A program made the position numbers and the translations under genes. Of a stretch of DNA of 64,000 nt, positions 1-14,257 are shown piece after piece; within the stretch, counting starts at the first letter, position 1; the number at the start of each line of letters is the position of its first letter. The stretch comes from Vibrio toranzoniae (GTDB lineage: Bacteria > Pseudomonadota > Gammaproteobacteria > Enterobacterales > Vibrionaceae). Under the pieces are notes generated by a model that saw nothing but the letters and a program-made list of their open reading frames with translations, searched no databases and had not been told where the DNA came from. Location: NCBI RefSeq assembly GCF_024347655.1, contig NZ_AP025514.1, forward strand, positions 3,100,001-3,164,000. Reading direction: 5' to 3'.

Positions 1-443
1 TTGATATTCGGCAACACCTGTCGGAAGTAATTCATTCCAACCTTAGTTTCATGTTCACCGGTGACCAACAAAACACTATCAAACTTCATCTTTTTGATAG
101 CTGCACTTTCAGCATCAATTTCATCCAAGGTTAATGTACGACGCTTGATACGGTTCTCCATCGAAAAACCACAATACGTACACGCATTCGCGCACAAGTT
201 AGATAGATACAAAGGAATATAAAGCGACATCGTATTACCGAACCGCTTACGCGTTAGCGCCAGCGATTGTTGTGCCATCTGCTCTAAGTAAGGTTCCGCT
301 GCCGGAGAGATCAAAGCCTTAAAATCTTCTAAGTCTCGTTTGGGTTTACTCAACGCGCGTTCAACATCCGCCGCCGTTTTACTGAAGATAGACATACCAA
401 TGTCATCCCAGTTGAGTTGTTTAAATCGATCAACAAACGTCAT
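1..443 (-). CDS. thiH: 2-iminoacetate synthase ThiH (3' end outside window)
   Basis: Radical SAM enzyme that splits tyrosine into p-cresol and dehydroglycine, the glycine imine used to build the thiazole ring of thiamine in the cytoplasm. About 147 N-terminal residues are visible. The radical SAM cluster motif CxxxCxxC is at Cys84, Cys88 and Cys91 (CANACTYC), followed by GFSMEN as usual in ThiH. The ATG lies 8 bases beyond the thiG stop, so this is the distal gene of the thiC-E-F-S-G-H operon. The C-terminal part lies before position 1, so intactness cannot be judged. Confidence 0.93.
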   Translation of the reverse strand, partial: MTFVDRFKQLNWDDIGMSIFSKTAADVERALSKPKRDLEDFKALISPAAEPYLEQMAQQSLALTRKRFGNTMSLYIPLYLSNLCANACTYCGFSMENRIKRRTLTLDEIDAESAAIKKMKFDSVLLVTGEHETKVGMNYFRQVLPNI

Positions 444-450
444 AATAATA

Positions 451-1215
451 CTACTCATCTAGGAATGAAGTTAGCGGGCTTGAAGCAACCGCGTGAGATA
501 CTTTTCCAGCGAGACCAGCAAGGTAAGCCATTCGACCCGCTTCGACTGCCAGTTTAAAGGCAATCGCCATATCAACAGGTTGTTGTGAGGCTGCAATTGC
601 CGTATTCACTAACACAGCATCTGCACCCATTTCCATTGCACGCGCCGCATGTGATGGCGCTCCGATGCCAGCATCCACAATCACAGGGACGTTCGCTTGG
701 TCGATAATGATCTCTAGGAAGTCGGCTGACGCGATTCCCTTATTAGAACCGATGGGTGCACCGAGTGGCATCACAGCAGCACAGCCTACCTTTTCTAAGC
801 GCTTACACAGAACAGGGTCGGCGTGGCAATAAGGCAACACAACGAAGCCATCTTTCACCAACTGCTCAGCAGCGTTAAGTGTCTCGATTGGGTCTGGCAT
901 CAAGTATTTTGGATCCGGGTGAATCTCAAGTTTTAGCCAGTTTGTGCCTAGCGCTTCACGAGCCAAATGCGCAGCAAAGATGGCATCTTTTGCATTCTTC
1001 GCGCCAGAGGTATTCGGAAGTAGATTAACGCCAGCATCAATAATGGGCTGTAAAATATCATCTTGCTCAGAACGAATATCGACTCTCTTTAGCGCCATGG
1101 TTGCCAGTTGAGAACCGGAAGCCTCGATAGCACTCGCCATCAAATGCTTGTTTGCGAACTTGCCGGTTCCAGTGAACAGACGTGATTGAAACGTTTTATC
1201 TGCGATGGTTAACAT
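451..1215 (-). CDS. thiG: thiazole synthase ThiG
   Basis: Condenses 1-deoxy-D-xylulose 5-phosphate, dehydroglycine from ThiH and sulfur from ThiS thiocarboxylate into thiazole phosphate carboxylate. The 254 residues match the normal family length. The TIM-barrel signatures are present: the lysine region [13 protein letters not shown] near residue 95, LPYCHADPV, the glycine-rich stretch around [12 protein letters not shown], and the phosphate-binding segment [30 protein letters not shown]. It starts 2 bases after thiS and ends 8 bases before thiH. ThiG works as a complex with ThiS and with ThiH, which suits this tight order. Confidence 0.97.
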   Translation of the reverse strand: MLTIADKTFQSRLFTGTGKFANKHLMASAIEASGSQLATMALKRVDIRSEQDDILQPIIDAGVNLLPNTSGAKNAKDAIFAAHLAREALGTNWLKLEIHPDPKYLMPDPIETLNAAEQLVKDGFVVLPYCHADPVLCKRLEKVGCAAVMPLGAPIGSNKGIASADFLEIIIDQANVPVIVDAGIGAPSHAARAMEMGADAVLVNTAIAASQQPVDMAIAFKLAVEAGRMAYLAGLAGKVSHAVASSPLTSFLDE

Positions 1216-1217
1216 GG

Positions 1218-1427
1218 TTAGCCCCCTGCAATAGCTTGGAAAAGAGAGATGGAATCACCTTCGTTGACGATGGTTTGTTGCCATTGACTGCGTGGTACAA
1301 CCGCGTTATTGATAGCAAACACACACCCCAAATCAGGTAGCGATAGTGCTTGGATGATGTCTGAAAGAGACGACGATTGCGCGACCTGCTCTGGTTGCTC
1401 GTTTATAGAAATAGTTATGTGGCTCAT
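1218..1427 (-). CDS. thiS: sulfur carrier protein ThiS
   Basis: Small ubiquitin-like sulfur carrier. ThiF adenylates its C-terminal glycine, which then becomes a thiocarboxylate that feeds sulfur to ThiG. The product is 69 residues and ends in the required Gly-Gly (QAIAGG). I place the start at the ATG of MSHITISI because the upstream in-frame extension (to 1478) lies inside thiF, is rich in Arg and Pro and is unlike ThiS. With this start the ATG overlaps the thiF stop by 4 bases (ATGA), a typical translationally coupled junction. Confidence 0.94.
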   Translation of the reverse strand: MSHITISINEQPEQVAQSSSLSDIIQALSLPDLGCVFAINNAVVPRSQWQQTIVNEGDSISLFQAIAGG

Positions 1428-2206
1428 TGTGCTTCTTCTTCTAGGTGTTGGATCGCAGTTGTGTGGCAAACCGGACATTCGCTATCTTGCGTGATCATTA
1501 GGTTTTGCCAGTTCATGGTCTGGCCATCGAACAGCTTTAGCTGATGCGTTGCGACTTTAAACTCGCCACCACTAATACGCTGAATAGCAGCAAGCGCTTG
1601 GAGATTACCTATAGTGCCGACCACTGGACCAATGATGCCGCTATCACTACAACGCGTTGTTTGTGGATGGTGCTCAAACGGGAAAATGCAGTGGTAACAC
1701 CCTTTCTGATTCTGATAATCAAAGACAATAAATTGACCTTTCCAGCCGATTGCAGAACCCGATATCAAAGGTGTATTCGCTTTAAAACAAGCTCGGTTAA
1801 CCTGCTGGCGTGACGCGAAGTTGTCAGTACAATCCAACACGAGATCAGCTAACATTACTTCTAATTCAAGTTGGCTGTCACTCATTCGTTGATTGATGGT
1901 TCTTACTTGGCTTCGGTCATTGAGCTCATTCAGTTGTTGTTTGAGTGCTTCAACCTTAGGTGAACCTAATTGGCTTTCCTTGAACGCTACCTGTCTCTGC
2001 AGGTTGGACGAATCAACACAATCGTCATCGACCAACACGATTCTTCCGACACCAGAAGCTGCGAGATAGAGAGCAGCGGCATTACCTAAACCGCCGCAAC
2101 CAATCACCAACACATGGCTGTTTAACAGGTTTCGTTGCCCTTGCTCACCCACCTCAGGTAATGCAATTTGTCGTTGGTAACGGATGAACTCAAAGTCACT
2201 CAGCAT
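1424..2206 (-). CDS. thiF: ThiS adenylyltransferase ThiF
   Basis: E1-like enzyme that adenylates the ThiS C-terminus before sulfur transfer. From the ATG of MLSDFEF it has 260 residues. It shows the nucleotide-binding glycine loop VIGCGGLG near residue 35, the DDD-type segment at about 60-62, zinc ligands Cys170/Cys173 (CYHC) and Cys244/Cys247 (CPVC), and the reactive Cys186 in TTRCSDSG that corresponds to the acyl-disulfide cysteine of E. coli ThiF. A longer frame starts at 2230, but MLSDFEFIRYQRQI is the family N-terminus. It overlaps the end of thiE by 11 bases and thiS by 4. Confidence 0.95.
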   Translation of the reverse strand: MLSDFEFIRYQRQIALPEVGEQGQRNLLNSHVLVIGCGGLGNAAALYLAASGVGRIVLVDDDCVDSSNLQRQVAFKESQLGSPKVEALKQQLNELNDRSQVRTINQRMSDSQLELEVMLADLVLDCTDNFASRQQVNRACFKANTPLISGSAIGWKGQFIVFDYQNQKGCYHCIFPFEHHPQTTRCSDSGIIGPVVGTIGNLQALAAIQRISGGEFKVATHQLKLFDGQTMNWQNLMITQDSECPVCHTTAIQHLEEEAQ

Positions 2207-3487
2207 AGCTAGGCTCCCGCATAACCTCATTACTCGTCATTGAAGACCTAGGAGCCATCAGCTTATCGAAGAATTCGATCACTTCTTGTGGGGCTTCCGC
2301 TAATGTAATCGCACGTACAACCGCTAAGCTCGATACACCACAATCCCAAACCTGTGCAGCTGTCGATTGGTCAATACCGCCAATAGCAACCGTAGGATAA
2401 CCAGTAAGTTCTTCTGTGTATGGGATGGTATCAATTAGCTGCTGGTACAGAGATAAACGTACCAAGCCTTGAGGCTTTGATGGCATCTGTTTCGTCGTAG
2501 TCGGAAATATATGGCCTAATGCAATGTAGCTTGGATTGATTTGGACGATGCGCAGCAACTCATAATAACCATGAGTAGATAAACCGATCTTAATGCCCGC
2601 TTGGCTCAGTTGGGAAAGGTTTGATTCTTCAATATCCTCTTGCCCAAGGTGCACACCAAAAGCACCATGCTTGAGTGCAAGCTGCCAGTAATCGTTAATA
2701 AAAACCTGCGCGTTATGTTCTCGACCAAGTTCGATCGATCGTGCGACTTGTTGCTCTAAATCGGCTTGTTGAGGGTTCTTAATACGCAGTTGGACGGTGT
2801 TAATCCCAAGCTTAAGCAACCTTTCTATCCACTCAACGTCATCAACAACCGGGTATAAGCCGAGGCTATTCTTTGTTAACTCAGGGAAAGAAAGTGATAT
2901 ACCTTGGTTGGCCCAACCAACACTGATATCCAATCGTTCATCTTCTAGAACAGGGATAGGAAAATTTTGATAGTGTGTAGGCCATGTTCCACGTGAAACA
3001 TTCGATGCAGCACGAGCTAAAACCAACGCGTCTTCCAATGGAAATTCCAACGCCAATAAAGTAAGTAACCAAGCAAAGTGGCCACGACTATCTAATTCTT
3101 GAGGAGCTGTTGTTTCACTCTTGATAACACGATTAACATCTAAGTGTGACCAGATATCTAACACAGCTGAATCATCGGAGACTCCGATATAGACGGTGTT
3201 CGAAGCTTGAGTCAAAGCAGCACACACATCGGTCAACGCAACTGAATTACTGTAATCAACAACATGGTTCAGTTGCGCTAACTGACACTCCGCCAATGAA
3301 TCAATATCATGAGCAAAGCCAATAGATAGTGCCTGTTGAGCATCAACGATAGAGAAGTATCGAGTTGGGCTTACACCCAACTCAACTGCATCAGTTGCTA
3401 AACCTTGTCGTTTAGCAACCAATAGACAGTTTTGAACCTCCCCCGTTAACTCGATGTATTGAGATGGGATGAGAATCTTCACTGTCA

Positions 3488-3488
<1 letters not shown>
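2196..3488 (-). CDS. thiE: thiamine-phosphate synthase ThiE with long N-terminal domain
   Basis: Joins HMP pyrophosphate and thiazole phosphate into thiamine phosphate. The catalytic TIM barrel is the C-terminal half, from about residue 210: NTVQLRIKNP, FINDYWQLALKHGAFGVHLGQED, GLSTHGYYE, YIALGHIFPTTTKQMPSKPQG and VAIGGID are all family signatures. At 430 residues it is about twice the usual ThiE length. Residues 1-200 form an extra domain whose end (GHFAWLLTLLALEFPLEDALVLARAA) resembles the C-terminus of ThiD/ribokinase-fold kinases, but I see no kinase active-site motif. The start overlaps the thiC stop by one base (TAATG). A parS-like site lies in codons 163-168. Confidence 0.93.
2985..3000. 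other. parS: parS-like ParB binding site inside thiE
   Basis: The 16-mer TGTTCCACGTGAAACA differs at one position from the parS consensus TGTTTCACGTGAAACA bound by chromosomal ParB proteins. It is in thiE codons for Asn-Val-Ser-Arg-Gly-Thr. The cognate parA and parB genes are in the same window at 57.8-59.4 kb, and oriC is about 59 kb away. Chromosome I parS sites of V. cholerae are known to lie close to the origin. ParB binding to this copy is inferred, not shown. Confidence 0.88.
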
Positions 3489-5455
<1,967 letters not shown>

Positions 5456-5579
5456 TTAGCCATTATTTATAGGGATAAAAAATGCTTGACGGATTAGATG
5501 CTACAAGAGGGATCACGGTAAGAAATACAGTAGTGATCTGGAGATAGATCTCTAGAAGGTTTCTAGTTAGATATCTACT

Positions 5580-5661
5580 CTTGTTCCCTTCGCAGGTATT
5601 AGCCTGATCAGGTTCAACGGATCCCGAGTTAACGGTCTCAGCCATATGGCACTCCGACAAG
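5580..5661 (-). promoter_or_regulatory. TPP riboswitch (thi box) aptamer
   Basis: On the minus strand the segment carries the thi-box landmarks in order: GGCTGAGACC, then GTTGAACCTGATCAGG, then CTAATACCTGCGAAGGGAAC. The closing P1 helix can form between CTTGT (5657-5661) and ACAAG (5580-5584). The aptamer lies about 140 bases upstream of thiC. That leader contains further self-complementary segments, including GGCT/AGCC next to the thiC ribosome site, which could be the expression platform. Binding of thiamine pyrophosphate is expected to switch the operon off. Confidence 0.96.
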
Positions 5662-5669
5662 TATGATCG

Positions 5670-5698
5670 AGTATATAAAAACGGCTTAGATAAACCAA
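5670..5698 (-). promoter_or_regulatory. candidate promoter of the thi operon
   Basis: On the minus strand TTGGTT (5693-5698) and TATACT (5670-5675) are 17 bases apart and fit a sigma70 promoter. The predicted start near 5663 is at the first base of the riboswitch aptamer, as is common for riboswitch leaders. The promoter overlaps the crcB terminator. Confidence 0.55.
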
Positions 5699-5702
5699 GC
5701 CG
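5676..5702 (-). terminator. intrinsic terminator downstream of crcB
   Basis: On the minus strand CGGCTT (5697-5702) pairs with AAGCCG (5682-5687) around a 9-base loop and is followed by TTTTTA. It lies 26 bases past the crcB stop codon, so it ends the multicopper oxidase/crcB transcript before the thi riboswitch. Confidence 0.6.
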
Positions 5703-5728
5703 AGTTGTTAACAAATCGTAAGAAAACT

Positions 5729-6112
5729 TTAAGACTTTATCAAAAGTTGGAAGCCGATCCATGCTGCTGAGATACTGAGAACCACATTTAGCAGTACATT
5801 GATCCCCATCTTAAAAAATGCACCCTGCTGCATAAGAAGCACGTTATCCATCGAAAATGTAGAAAACGTCGTCAGTGCACCTAGGAAACCTAGACCGATA
5901 ATCTGTCTCCATGGTTCCGTTGCGAGTATCTCATTTTCAAATGCCGCAATAAGTAATCCCATGATAAAGGAACCAATAACGTTAACAGTTAGCGTACCAT
6001 AAGGAAAACCACGCCCTAACATCACCACACATAACTCTGAAATCAAATAACGTGAGCAAGCACCAAATGCCCCACCAATGGCAATAAAACCTAAAATAGA
6101 TAACTGACCCAT
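5729..6112 (-). CDS. crcB: fluoride ion channel CrcB/Fluc
   Basis: Small dual-topology inner-membrane channel that expels fluoride. The product is 127 residues with four hydrophobic segments and the family motifs GGAFGACSRYLIS, PYGTLTVNVIGSFIMG and GFLGALTTFSTFSMD (the polar track with the paired Phe residues). I chose the ATG at 6112 because GGGAGG lies just upstream; a TTG-initiated frame to 6124 would include that ribosome site. I looked for a fluoride riboswitch upstream and did not find its consensus. It is 99 bases after the multicopper oxidase and may be cotranscribed with it. Confidence 0.93.
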   Translation of the reverse strand: MGQLSILGFIAIGGAFGACSRYLISELCVVMLGRGFPYGTLTVNVIGSFIMGLLIAAFENEILATEPWRQIIGLGFLGALTTFSTFSMDNVLLMQQGAFFKMGINVLLNVVLSISAAWIGFQLLIKS

Positions 6113-6211
6113 GAACCCTCCCAAACAGTATCCCTACATTCTAACTTTACCGCCGATAAAAGCGAGGGTAGAAACTAAGAATATATGCGCAAATATTAAA
6201 CGTTACAGGTG

Positions 6212-7594
6212 TCACTTAACTTCAATATATCCCATTAAACCCGTTTTCATGTGTTCTATAACATGACAGTGATACATCCAGCGACCAGGGTTGTCGGCAA
6301 CAAATGCCGCTTTCGCTCGGCCATTTTTCCCAAGTAGCACAGTATCAGTATGGAAAGGTTCTTCTATTTTTTTTCCATCAAGTTCCAATACAGTGAATGT
6401 ATGACCATGAATATGAATTGGGTGATGATATTGAGTGACGTTCTTAAGATCGAATATGTAGGTTTTGCCTAGGTCTAAAGTCGCCAACGGCTCAGGGATA
6501 TTGCCTTTGCTCATCCCCTCCCATGCTCGTTTATTAGTAAGCCAAAACTTAGGCATGGACTTCCCATCTTTAGAAACTGGTGAAACCGCCCCTTCCCACT
6601 CGAACACAAAGTCGATCTCTTCAGCATTAGCTAAATCTAAATTGGGTACAGGATTAAGGGGTAAAGAAGGTAGAGAGCGACTCTCAACAAGGGAGGAACC
6701 TACAACTTCGAACTCACATAAAGAGAAAGGAAAACGCCCCTTCATTTGAAGGACGTTCACTCGCTCACCAGCTTTAGGTGCTATCAGACCGAGATCAACA
6801 CGCATACCTGGGCCAATTTTGTGTTGAGTCAGCTTATAAGGTGTCTTTACAGGGTTGCCATCGATGGCAATGACCCATGCTTCAGCCCCTTCAATAGCAA
6901 TCGGATAGGTAATCGTGTTATCAACATTAGCGATACGTAGCCTAGTCGTTGCATACTGCTTCAGTTGATAGGTGGGTTCATGTACTCCATTAACACTACT
7001 CCACTCACCAGGAGTGCCCATACGAGCACTGAGACGTGGGATCATTAAGTCTTTCCATTGACCTTGCTTGTCGATATGCCAATGTTTAAGCATCAATACG
7101 TGTTCTTCGTCAAACTGCACTGGAGTGCTTTCTTCTACAACAATAAGGCCAACCAAACCCATACCAAGCTGCTTGACGCTGTTCATGTGTGGGTGATACC
7201 AAAATGTGCCGGCATCTGGCGGTATAAACTCATAAATGAAGGTTTCACCCGGCATTATCGGTGGTTGGCTCAAGAAAGGAACCCCGTCCATTTCGATTGG
7301 AATTCGCAGACCATGCCAGTGAATGGTCGTTGGCTCTGAAAGCTTATTAGTAAAACGAATTGTGACCTTCTCACCCTGTCGACATCGAATCATCGGAGCA
7401 GGAATATGACCATTAAAGGCTAAAACATTGGTATCAAACCCCGCGACTAACTCAGCCGTTGAAGATTCAGCAGTTAAGTCATAAACATACTTTCCTTGTT
7501 CATCAACAGACCGCTTCATTGAACAAGCAGGTAGGACTATTAGTGCAGATATAGCGAGGGATGATTGAATAAACTTACGACGGGAAATATCCAT
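6212..7594 (-). CDS. multicopper oxidase, Tat-exported, CueO/SufI type
   Basis: Blue copper oxidase expected to act outside the cytoplasm, probably in copper(I) oxidation or metal tolerance. Residues 1-25 hold a twin-arginine signal (SRRKFIQSS) that ends in LPAC, a possible lipobox with Cys24. Copper ligands are all visible: IHWHGLR, FWYHPHMNS, HHPIHIHGHTF and the type 1 site YHCHVIEHMKTGLMGY (Cys, His and axial Met). The three cupredoxin domains fill 460 residues. I see no Met-rich insert like the one in E. coli CueO, so I do not assign that symbol. Start supported by AAAGGCAAC upstream. Confidence 0.9.
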   Translation of the reverse strand: MDISRRKFIQSSLAISALIVLPACSMKRSVDEQGKYVYDLTAESSTAELVAGFDTNVLAFNGHIPAPMIRCRQGEKVTIRFTNKLSEPTTIHWHGLRIPIEMDGVPFLSQPPIMPGETFIYEFIPPDAGTFWYHPHMNSVKQLGMGLVGLIVVEESTPVQFDEEHVLMLKHWHIDKQGQWKDLMIPRLSARMGTPGEWSSVNGVHEPTYQLKQYATTRLRIANVDNTITYPIAIEGAEAWVIAIDGNPVKTPYKLTQHKIGPGMRVDLGLIAPKAGERVNVLQMKGRFPFSLCEFEVVGSSLVESRSLPSLPLNPVPNLDLANAEEIDFVFEWEGAVSPVSKDGKSMPKFWLTNKRAWEGMSKGNIPEPLATLDLGKTYIFDLKNVTQYHHPIHIHGHTFTVLELDGKKIEEPFHTDTVLLGKNGRAKAAFVADNPGRWMYHCHVIEHMKTGLMGYIEVK

Positions 7595-7770
7595 ATTTGT
7601 TGCCTTTTAGTAATAACGACTAAAATGTAACAAAATATTGAGAACAATTCTCATAAAGAAATTTAGTTTGTGCTATTTATTGTTTATAAAAGAAGCAAAG
7701 TAAGTGAGTGCTTACATTTTTAAGACTAGGTTTTATTAAAATAGGAATTATCGACTAAAAAATAGAAAGC

Positions 7771-7801
7771 AAAAAGGCTCTAGCATTTCTGCTAGAGCCT
7801 T
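7771..7801 (-). terminator. terminator of the rRNA operon
   Basis: On the minus strand AAGGCTCTAGCA (7790-7801) pairs perfectly with TGCTAGAGCCTT (7774-7785) around a 4-base loop and is followed by a run of T. It sits 6 bases past the 3' end of tRNA-Trp and closes the whole rRNA operon. Confidence 0.9.
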
Positions 7802-7806
7802 AAATA

Positions 7807-7883
<77 letters not shown>

Positions 7884-7907
7884 AAAACTTTATCTTACTT
7901 CAAATTC

Positions 7908-7932
7908 GAAAAAACCTCGCACTAGGCGAGGT
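7908..7932 (-). terminator. terminator-like hairpin between tRNA-Asp and tRNA-Trp
   Basis: On the minus strand ACCTCGC (7926-7932) pairs with GCGAGGT (7914-7920) around CTAGT and is followed directly by TTTTTC. It has the form of an intrinsic terminator but lies between two tRNA genes that appear to belong to one operon. It could instead be a processing signal. Confidence 0.6.
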
Positions 7933-7943
7933 GTTAGAATAAG

Positions 7944-8020
7944 TGGCGGAGTGGACGGGACTCGAACCCGCGACCCCCGGCGTGACAGGCCGGTATTCTA
8001 ACCAACTGAACTACCACTCC
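7944..8020 (-). tRNA. tRNA-Asp (anticodon GTC)
   Basis: Complete 77-base cloverleaf with acceptor GGAGTGG/CCACTCC, anticodon loop CTGTCAC (GTC), T-arm GTTCGAGTC and encoded CCA. It follows 5S rRNA by 67 bases. A distal tRNA-Asp plus tRNA-Trp pair is also found behind E. coli rrnC. Confidence 0.97.
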
Positions 8021-8087
8021 GCAGTGGTCAACTCACTAAGTGAGCGTCCATATCTCCAAGTCGGTCAACCTAAAGATTTAATTTAAA

Positions 8088-8205
8088 GCCTGGCGATGTC
8101 CTACTCTCACATGGGGAAGCCCCACACTACCATCGGCGCTATTGTGTTTCACTACTGAGTTCGGCATGGGATCAGGTGGGTCCACAATGCTATGGTCGCC
8201 AAGCA
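8088..8205 (-). rRNA. rrf: 5S ribosomal RNA
   Basis: About 118 bases. The 5' TTGCTTGGCGACCATAGC pairs with the 3' CATCGCCAGGCT, and internal 5S landmarks such as CCCATGCCGAACTCAG are present. Ends are set from the terminal helix and may be off by one or two bases. It is 139 bases downstream of the 23S 3' end. Confidence 0.95.
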
Positions 8206-8343
8206 AATTCTGTTTAATTGACGCCTCAGCGACAATTAATAATTCGGAAAGCTGCGTCTCTATTCAATAGAGCAATAAAAGTCTCTTCAAACGCATTCAA
8301 GGTCTGGTCTTTCTTTGAGTCCACAAAACCCCTTGGGTGTTGT

Positions 8344-11237
<2,894 letters not shown>

Positions 11238-11702
11238 ATACAACCCGAAGAAGTTTCGTGTTGATGTCAAATCACCAAGGTTTTTGGTTGTCGTCAAGAA
11301 GGGTTAATTCTTGATGACTGTTTGCCGGACTCAATTTACTTTTTGTTTCCACTTTTTAATAAAAAGTAGAATCAAAAAATGAACAATCATTTCTGATCAT
11401 TCGAATACAAGACACTTGAATGTGTTTGTTGTGTTTATGCTGTTCTTATTAAATAAGAGCAGATAAACATTGAGAACTTTTAAATTTGATTAACTTAATC
11501 ACAGCCTAGAGCTGTTTGATTTCACTTTTTAAAGTGAAAACCAATTAAGTAATCAGTCAGCTTTCCAAATTGTTAAAGAGCATGAGACTTCCAGAACCTT
11601 GTTCTAAAATTCACATTTTCTAAAGACTCTCAGGGACAAAAATACTAACCAACAACAAAAGAAGTGGTTTAAATATTTAAGTAACCAAGAATATTTAGAG
11701 AA
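11238..11702 (-). other. 16S-23S spacer, part between tRNA-Val and 23S
   Basis: This 465-base transcribed spacer holds no gene. It is AT-rich, contains the spacer boxA at 11567-11582 and the 5' strand of the 23S processing helix next to position 11237. Beyond these I see only a short hairpin (CACTTT/AAAGTG near 11523-11537). Confidence 0.8.
11567..11582 (-). promoter_or_regulatory. boxA antitermination site in 16S-23S spacer
   Basis: The minus strand reads TGCTCTTTAACAATTT, matching the E. coli rrn boxA that loads NusB/S10 to keep RNA polymerase resistant to Rho. A near-identical copy lies in the leader at 13921-13936. Confidence 0.9.
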
Positions 11703-11778
11703 TGGTGGGCGATACCGGGCTCGAACCAGTGACCCCCTGCTTGTAAGGCAGGTGCTCTCCCAACTGAGCTAATCGCCC
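11703..11778 (-). tRNA. tRNA-Val (anticodon TAC)
   Basis: Complete 76-base cloverleaf. The acceptor GGGCGAT pairs with ATCGCCC, the anticodon loop CTTACAA gives TAC, the T-arm contains GTTCGAGCC, and CCA is encoded. It is the third spacer tRNA, nearest to 23S. Confidence 0.97.
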
Positions 11779-11811
11779 ACTAAAAGTTTTAATTCCTTCG
11801 CGGAGAAAGAA

Positions 11812-11887
11812 TGGTGGGTCGTGCAGGATTCGAACCTGCGACCAATTGATTAAAAGTCAACTGCTCTACCAACTGAGCTAACGACCC
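11812..11887 (-). tRNA. tRNA-Lys (anticodon TTT)
   Basis: Complete 76-base cloverleaf with acceptor GGGTCGT/ACGACCC, anticodon loop CTTTTAA (TTT), T-arm GTTCGAATC and encoded CCA. It is the middle spacer tRNA, 33 bases from tRNA-Val. Confidence 0.97.
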
Positions 11888-11889
11888 AA

Positions 11890-11965
11890 TGGTATCCCGT
11901 AGGGGAGTCGAACCCCTGTTACCGCCGTGAAAGGGCGGTGTCCTAGGCCTCTAGACGAACGGGAC
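11890..11965 (-). tRNA. tRNA-Glu (anticodon TTC)
   Basis: Complete 76-base cloverleaf. GTCCCGT at the 5' end pairs with ACGGGAT (one G-T pair), the anticodon loop CTTTCAC gives TTC, the T-arm contains GTTCGACTC, and CCA is encoded. Only 2 bases separate it from tRNA-Lys, so both must be cut from a common precursor. Confidence 0.97.
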
Positions 11966-12043
11966 ACTGCTAATTTATCTCCACTTTAAAAAGTAGAAAC
12001 AAACCTTGAAGAACTTGGGAGTTCTTCGTCTCTTTGCTTTTCT

Positions 12044-12081
12044 AAACCTAATCAATCTGTGTGGACACTCATCGTCAATAT
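12044..12081 (-). other. 3' strand of the 16S precursor processing helix
   Basis: This segment, just after the 16S 3' end, is complementary over about 37 positions (few mismatches) to 13883-13920 in the leader. The core is CCACACAGATTGAT against ATCAATCTGTGTGG. The pair forms the long stem cut by RNase III to release the 16S precursor. Confidence 0.85.
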
Positions 12082-12088
12082 CTTCGTA

Positions 12089-13641
<1,553 letters not shown>

Positions 13642-13920
13642 AAAGTTTTGATTACCTAAATTAATAGGTGTGACTCAACGAATACTGACTTTAAAACTAT
13701 TATTCATGTAAACATGAACATGTAATTTTAAAGCTATTATCATTCCAACAGAATGATAATGAATTGACTGTGCCAAAATTAAGTAAACTTAATTTTGTAT
13801 TGGTCACTCAGTTCATTGAAATCAATTTGTTACCGAAGTAACTGCTATTACGCTCTTTCGAAAAAGAACCAATAACGTTTTGATATTCATCAACGAGTGC
13901 CCACACAGATTGATAGGTTT

Positions 13921-13936
13921 AAATTGTTAAAGAGCT
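13921..13936 (-). promoter_or_regulatory. boxA antitermination site in rRNA leader
   Basis: The minus strand reads AGCTCTTTAACAATTT, one base different from the spacer boxA and from the E. coli leader boxA. It lies downstream of P2, as expected. Confidence 0.9.
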
Positions 13937-13970
13937 TTTCCTTTTTGAGCTTCGCTCAAACCGGACGGCC

Positions 13971-13998
13971 ATTCTAGCGATTTAAGTTTTAGTGTCAA
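13971..13998 (-). promoter_or_regulatory. rRNA promoter P2
   Basis: On the minus strand TTGACA (13993-13998) and TAGAAT (13971-13976) are 16 bases apart. The position downstream of P1 and upstream of boxA fits rrn P2. Confidence 0.85.
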
Positions 13999-14109
13999 CC
14001 ACTATTTTCAAAACTTTTTTCAAGCGTTTAGCTTGGCTAATTTGACCTGCTGATTTGTTTTCGCTTTTGAAACCTAAGCTCCGAAGCCATCCCGTGTCAG
14101 CGAGGTGGC

Positions 14110-14137
14110 ATTATAGAGATTTCGATCACACTGGCAA
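14110..14137 (-). promoter_or_regulatory. rRNA promoter P1
   Basis: On the minus strand TTGCCA (14132-14137) and TATAAT (14110-14115) are 16 bases apart. The region after the -10 (GCCACCTCGCTGACACGG) closely resembles the E. coli rrnB P1 discriminator and start region, and the upstream side is rich in A and T. Growth-rate and ppGpp control is expected from the family. Confidence 0.9.
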
Positions 14138-14257
14138 GTCCTTTTTGAAGTTTTTCTTACTTTTTTGATTGTTCGAGCGTTTTTTGTTCAAAGCACCCCG
14201 TTTTCACTAGTATTCCCCTTAATTAAGGGCTTAAGGTGCCTATATAAAGGAGGATTT

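Larger units (their letters stand above)
13642..14164 (-). other. rRNA operon leader and promoter region
   Basis: This gene-free region holds the P1 and P2 promoters, boxA, the 5' strand of the 16S processing helix (13883-13920) and AT-rich sequence upstream of P1 (14138-14170) that could act as an UP element. I see no other structure. The plus-strand frame beginning at 14165 is the false extension of yrdA. Confidence 0.85.

Noticed and set aside
1309..1494. Plus-strand frame over the thiS/thiF junction
   Set aside because: Antisense shadow of two well-supported overlapping thi genes.
6113..6211. Fluoride riboswitch upstream of crcB
   Set aside because: The conserved fluoride-aptamer segments are not visible on the minus strand; only a ribosome site and short imperfect repeats are seen.
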